From an uncultured Lachnospiraceae bacterium (lineage in GTDB: Bacteria > Bacillota > Clostridia > Lachnospirales > Lachnospiraceae), in NCBI GenBank assembly GCA_948665105.1, contig CAPNGW010000112.1:1-7115 (forward strand): 7,115 nucleotides of DNA, in the 5' to 3' direction. Shown here piece by piece: positions 6,065 to 7,115 of the stretch. Position 1 is the stretch's first letter. Every line of letters starts with the position of its first letter. The notes under the pieces were generated by a model, which saw only the letters and a list, made by a program, of their open reading frames with translations, was not told where the DNA came from and made no database searches. Position numbers and translations under genes: made by a program.

Positions 6065-7033
6065 ATGGAAAAGCCAACAGTTGATATTATCATACCAGTA
6101 TATAAACCAGACCATACGTTGTGTCTGCTCCTGCAAAAATTGCAGGAGCAGACTTTTGTTGTGCATCAGATAATCCTGGTCAACACGGAAGAAAGACTGT
6201 GGGAGGAGTATCTACAGACAGAGAGTGTCCGCAAATGCCTAGAGAAGATGACCATCCCTTTGGAAATATTTCACGTGTCCAAGGAGGGCTTTGATCACGG
6301 AGGCACACGGAACCTGGCGGTGGGGAAATCACAGGCCTCTTATTTTATCTGTATGACTCAGGATGCTCTGCCCCAGGATAAATTTCTGGTGGAGCGGCTT
6401 TTGGCCCCCTTCCGGGAGCAGGATGTGGCCGCCGTTTATGCCAGACAGCAGGCCAGAGAGGATTGCAGTCCCATAGAGGCCTACACCCGCAGCTTCAACT
6501 ATCCTGACCGGGATCGGATAAAATCAAAAGAGGATATCCCAGCCCTTGGGATTAAGACATTTTTCTGCTCCAATGTCTGTGCGGCCTATCGGCGGGATAT
6601 TTTCCGGGAATTGGAGGGCTTCCCGGCGCATACCATATTTAATGAGGACATGATTTATGCAGGGCATGCGGTTCTGGCGGGATACCGGATTGGCTATGCG
6701 GCGGAAGCAGTGGTATTGCATTCCCACGACTATTCGGCACAGCAGCAGTACCGGCGGAATTTCGATTTGGCTGTGTCCCAGGTACAGCATCCGGAGGTAT
6801 TTAGAGGCATCCCATCCGAATCCGAGGGTATCCGCATGGTGAAGAATACGGCCCGCCATCTTGTGAAAATCAAGAGGCCCTGGCTTTTAGTGCCTCTGAT
6901 TTGGCAGAGTGGCTGGAAGTATCTGGGCTACCGGGCCGGAAGGAAGTACCAGAGTATGAGCAGGAAGGCCATATTGAAACGCACCATGAACCCGGCTTAC
7001 TGGCGTGGGCTGTGGGAGCGGGAAGCATCTTGA
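6065..7033 (+). CDS. Family 2 glycosyltransferase, rhamnosyltransferase-like
   Basis: This 322-residue GT-A fold glycosyltransferase opens with VDIIIPVYKPD (6-16). It carries GFDHGGTRN (75-83), a hallmark of RfbF/RgpB-type rhamnosyltransferases, MTQDALP (97-103) at the metal-binding position, CSNVCAAYRRDIF (168-180), FNEDM (192-196) with the likely catalytic acidic pair, and HSHDYS (219-224). The C-terminal 90 residues are basic, with a hydrophobic, tryptophan-containing patch near 270-285 that probably touches the membrane. The usual VDSxSTD nucleotide loop is replaced by VNTEERLW (39-46), so the donor site is atypical. The gene follows the LCP gene after 69 bases that may encode a 15-codon leader. 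A terminator-like hairpin lies in its first 30 codons. The family is secure. Donor sugar and acceptor are unknown. Confidence 0.88.
   Translation: MEKPTVDIIIPVYKPDHTLCLLLQKLQEQTFVVHQIILVNTEERLWEEYLQTESVRKCLEKMTIPLEIFHVSKEGFDHGGTRNLAVGKSQASYFICMTQDALPQDKFLVERLLAPFREQDVAAVYARQQAREDCSPIEAYTRSFNYPDRDRIKSKEDIPALGIKTFFCSNVCAAYRRDIFRELEGFPAHTIFNEDMIYAGHAVLAGYRIGYAAEAVVLHSHDYSAQQQYRRNFDLAVSQVQHPEVFRGIPSESEGIRMVKNTARHLVKIKRPWLLVPLIWQSGWKYLGYRAGRKYQSMSRKAILKRTMNPAYWRGLWEREAS
6123..6160 (+). terminator. Intragenic terminator-like hairpin
   Basis: The arms GTCTGCTCCTGCAA (6123-6136) and TTGCAGGAGCAGAC (6140-6153) are perfectly complementary over 14 bp around an AAA loop, and TTTTGTT (6154-6160) follows at once. 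This has the form of a Rho-independent terminator reading on the + strand; the opposite side has no T run. It lies at codons 20-30 of the last glycosyltransferase. It could cause partial termination when translation of that gene is poor, or it could protect or process the upstream message. The structure is certain from sequence; the function is inferred. Confidence 0.5.
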
Positions 7034-7049
7034 GAATGACAGCAAAGAC

Positions 7050-7055
7050 AGGAGG
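7050..7055 (+). promoter_or_regulatory. Ribosome binding site of glmS
   Basis: A consensus AGGAGG lies 8 bases before ATG 7064. Another ATG at 7060 is in a different frame and only 4 bases from this site, so 7064, which yields MCGITGYVG, is the better start. Confidence 0.8.
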
Positions 7056-7063
7056 AATCATGT

Positions 7064-7115
7064 ATGTGTGGAATTACAGGCTATGTAGGAACGGCTCAGG
7101 CGGCTCCTATTTTGT
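7064..7115 (+). CDS. glmS: Glutamine-fructose-6-phosphate aminotransferase, 5' end only
   Basis: Only the first 17 codons are in the window. They read MCGITGYVGTAQAAPIL, the start of a class II glutamine amidotransferase in which the cysteine after the removed methionine is the nucleophile that releases ammonia from glutamine. The pattern MCGIxGYxG followed by an alanine-rich stretch and PIL fits GlmS, which makes glucosamine-6-phosphate for UDP-GlcNAc and peptidoglycan. Asparagine synthetase (AsnB) and PurF share the catalytic start but usually differ just after it. The gene starts 30 bases after the glycosyltransferase stop and has a consensus ribosome binding site. It could share the operon transcript or have its own promoter inside the preceding gene. 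No glmS ribozyme fits in the 30-base gap. Confidence 0.75.
   Translation, partial: MCGITGYVGTAQAAPIL

Overview
The window reads as an internal piece of a surface-polysaccharide (wall glycopolymer) biosynthesis operon from a Gram-positive bacterium, most likely a Clostridia member of roughly 50% GC such as a Lachnospiraceae species. This placement is inferred from a LytR-CpsA-Psr (LCP) wall-ligase gene among the sugar-transfer genes, the strong purine-rich ribosome binding sites and the base composition judged by eye. Every credible gene is on the + strand. Gaps are short and two gene pairs overlap, so they are probably co-transcribed. No RNA gene, CRISPR array, insertion sequence or integrase is visible.

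Layout. Positions 1-117 hold no gene I can support; an upstream gene may end at 10-12 (in-frame codons AAG AAG TTC TAA). Next comes a 72-codon zinc-ribbon protein (118-336) whose stop overlaps the start of a WecE-type sugar aminotransferase (333-1460). A polyprenyl-phosphate glycosyltransferase of the ArnC/GtrB/DPM1 type (1469-2455) follows, then a WbbL-like family 2 glycosyltransferase that overlaps it by 35 bases (2421-3380). After a 55-base gap come a WcaJ/CpsE-like polyprenyl-phosphate sugar-1-phosphate transferase (3436-4881), an LCP-family protein (4898-5995), a third family 2 glycosyltransferase (6065-7033) and the first 52 bases of glmS (from 7064).

How the genes could work together (inference). 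WecE makes a dTDP-4-amino-4,6-dideoxyhexose. The WcaJ-like enzyme starts a repeat unit on undecaprenyl phosphate, and the WbbL-like and last family 2 enzymes extend it. The ArnC-like enzyme loads a single sugar on undecaprenyl phosphate for use outside the membrane. The LCP protein joins the finished polymer to peptidoglycan, and GlmS supplies glucosamine-6-phosphate for amino-sugar nucleotides. Flippase, polymerase, dTDP-sugar synthesis genes and any GT-C transferase are not in the window.

The most unusual sequence element is a perfect 14-bp inverted repeat with a 3-base loop followed by TTTTGTT (6123-6160). It looks like an intrinsic terminator but lies inside the first 30 codons of the last glycosyltransferase, about 70 bases after a possible 15-codon leader reading frame.
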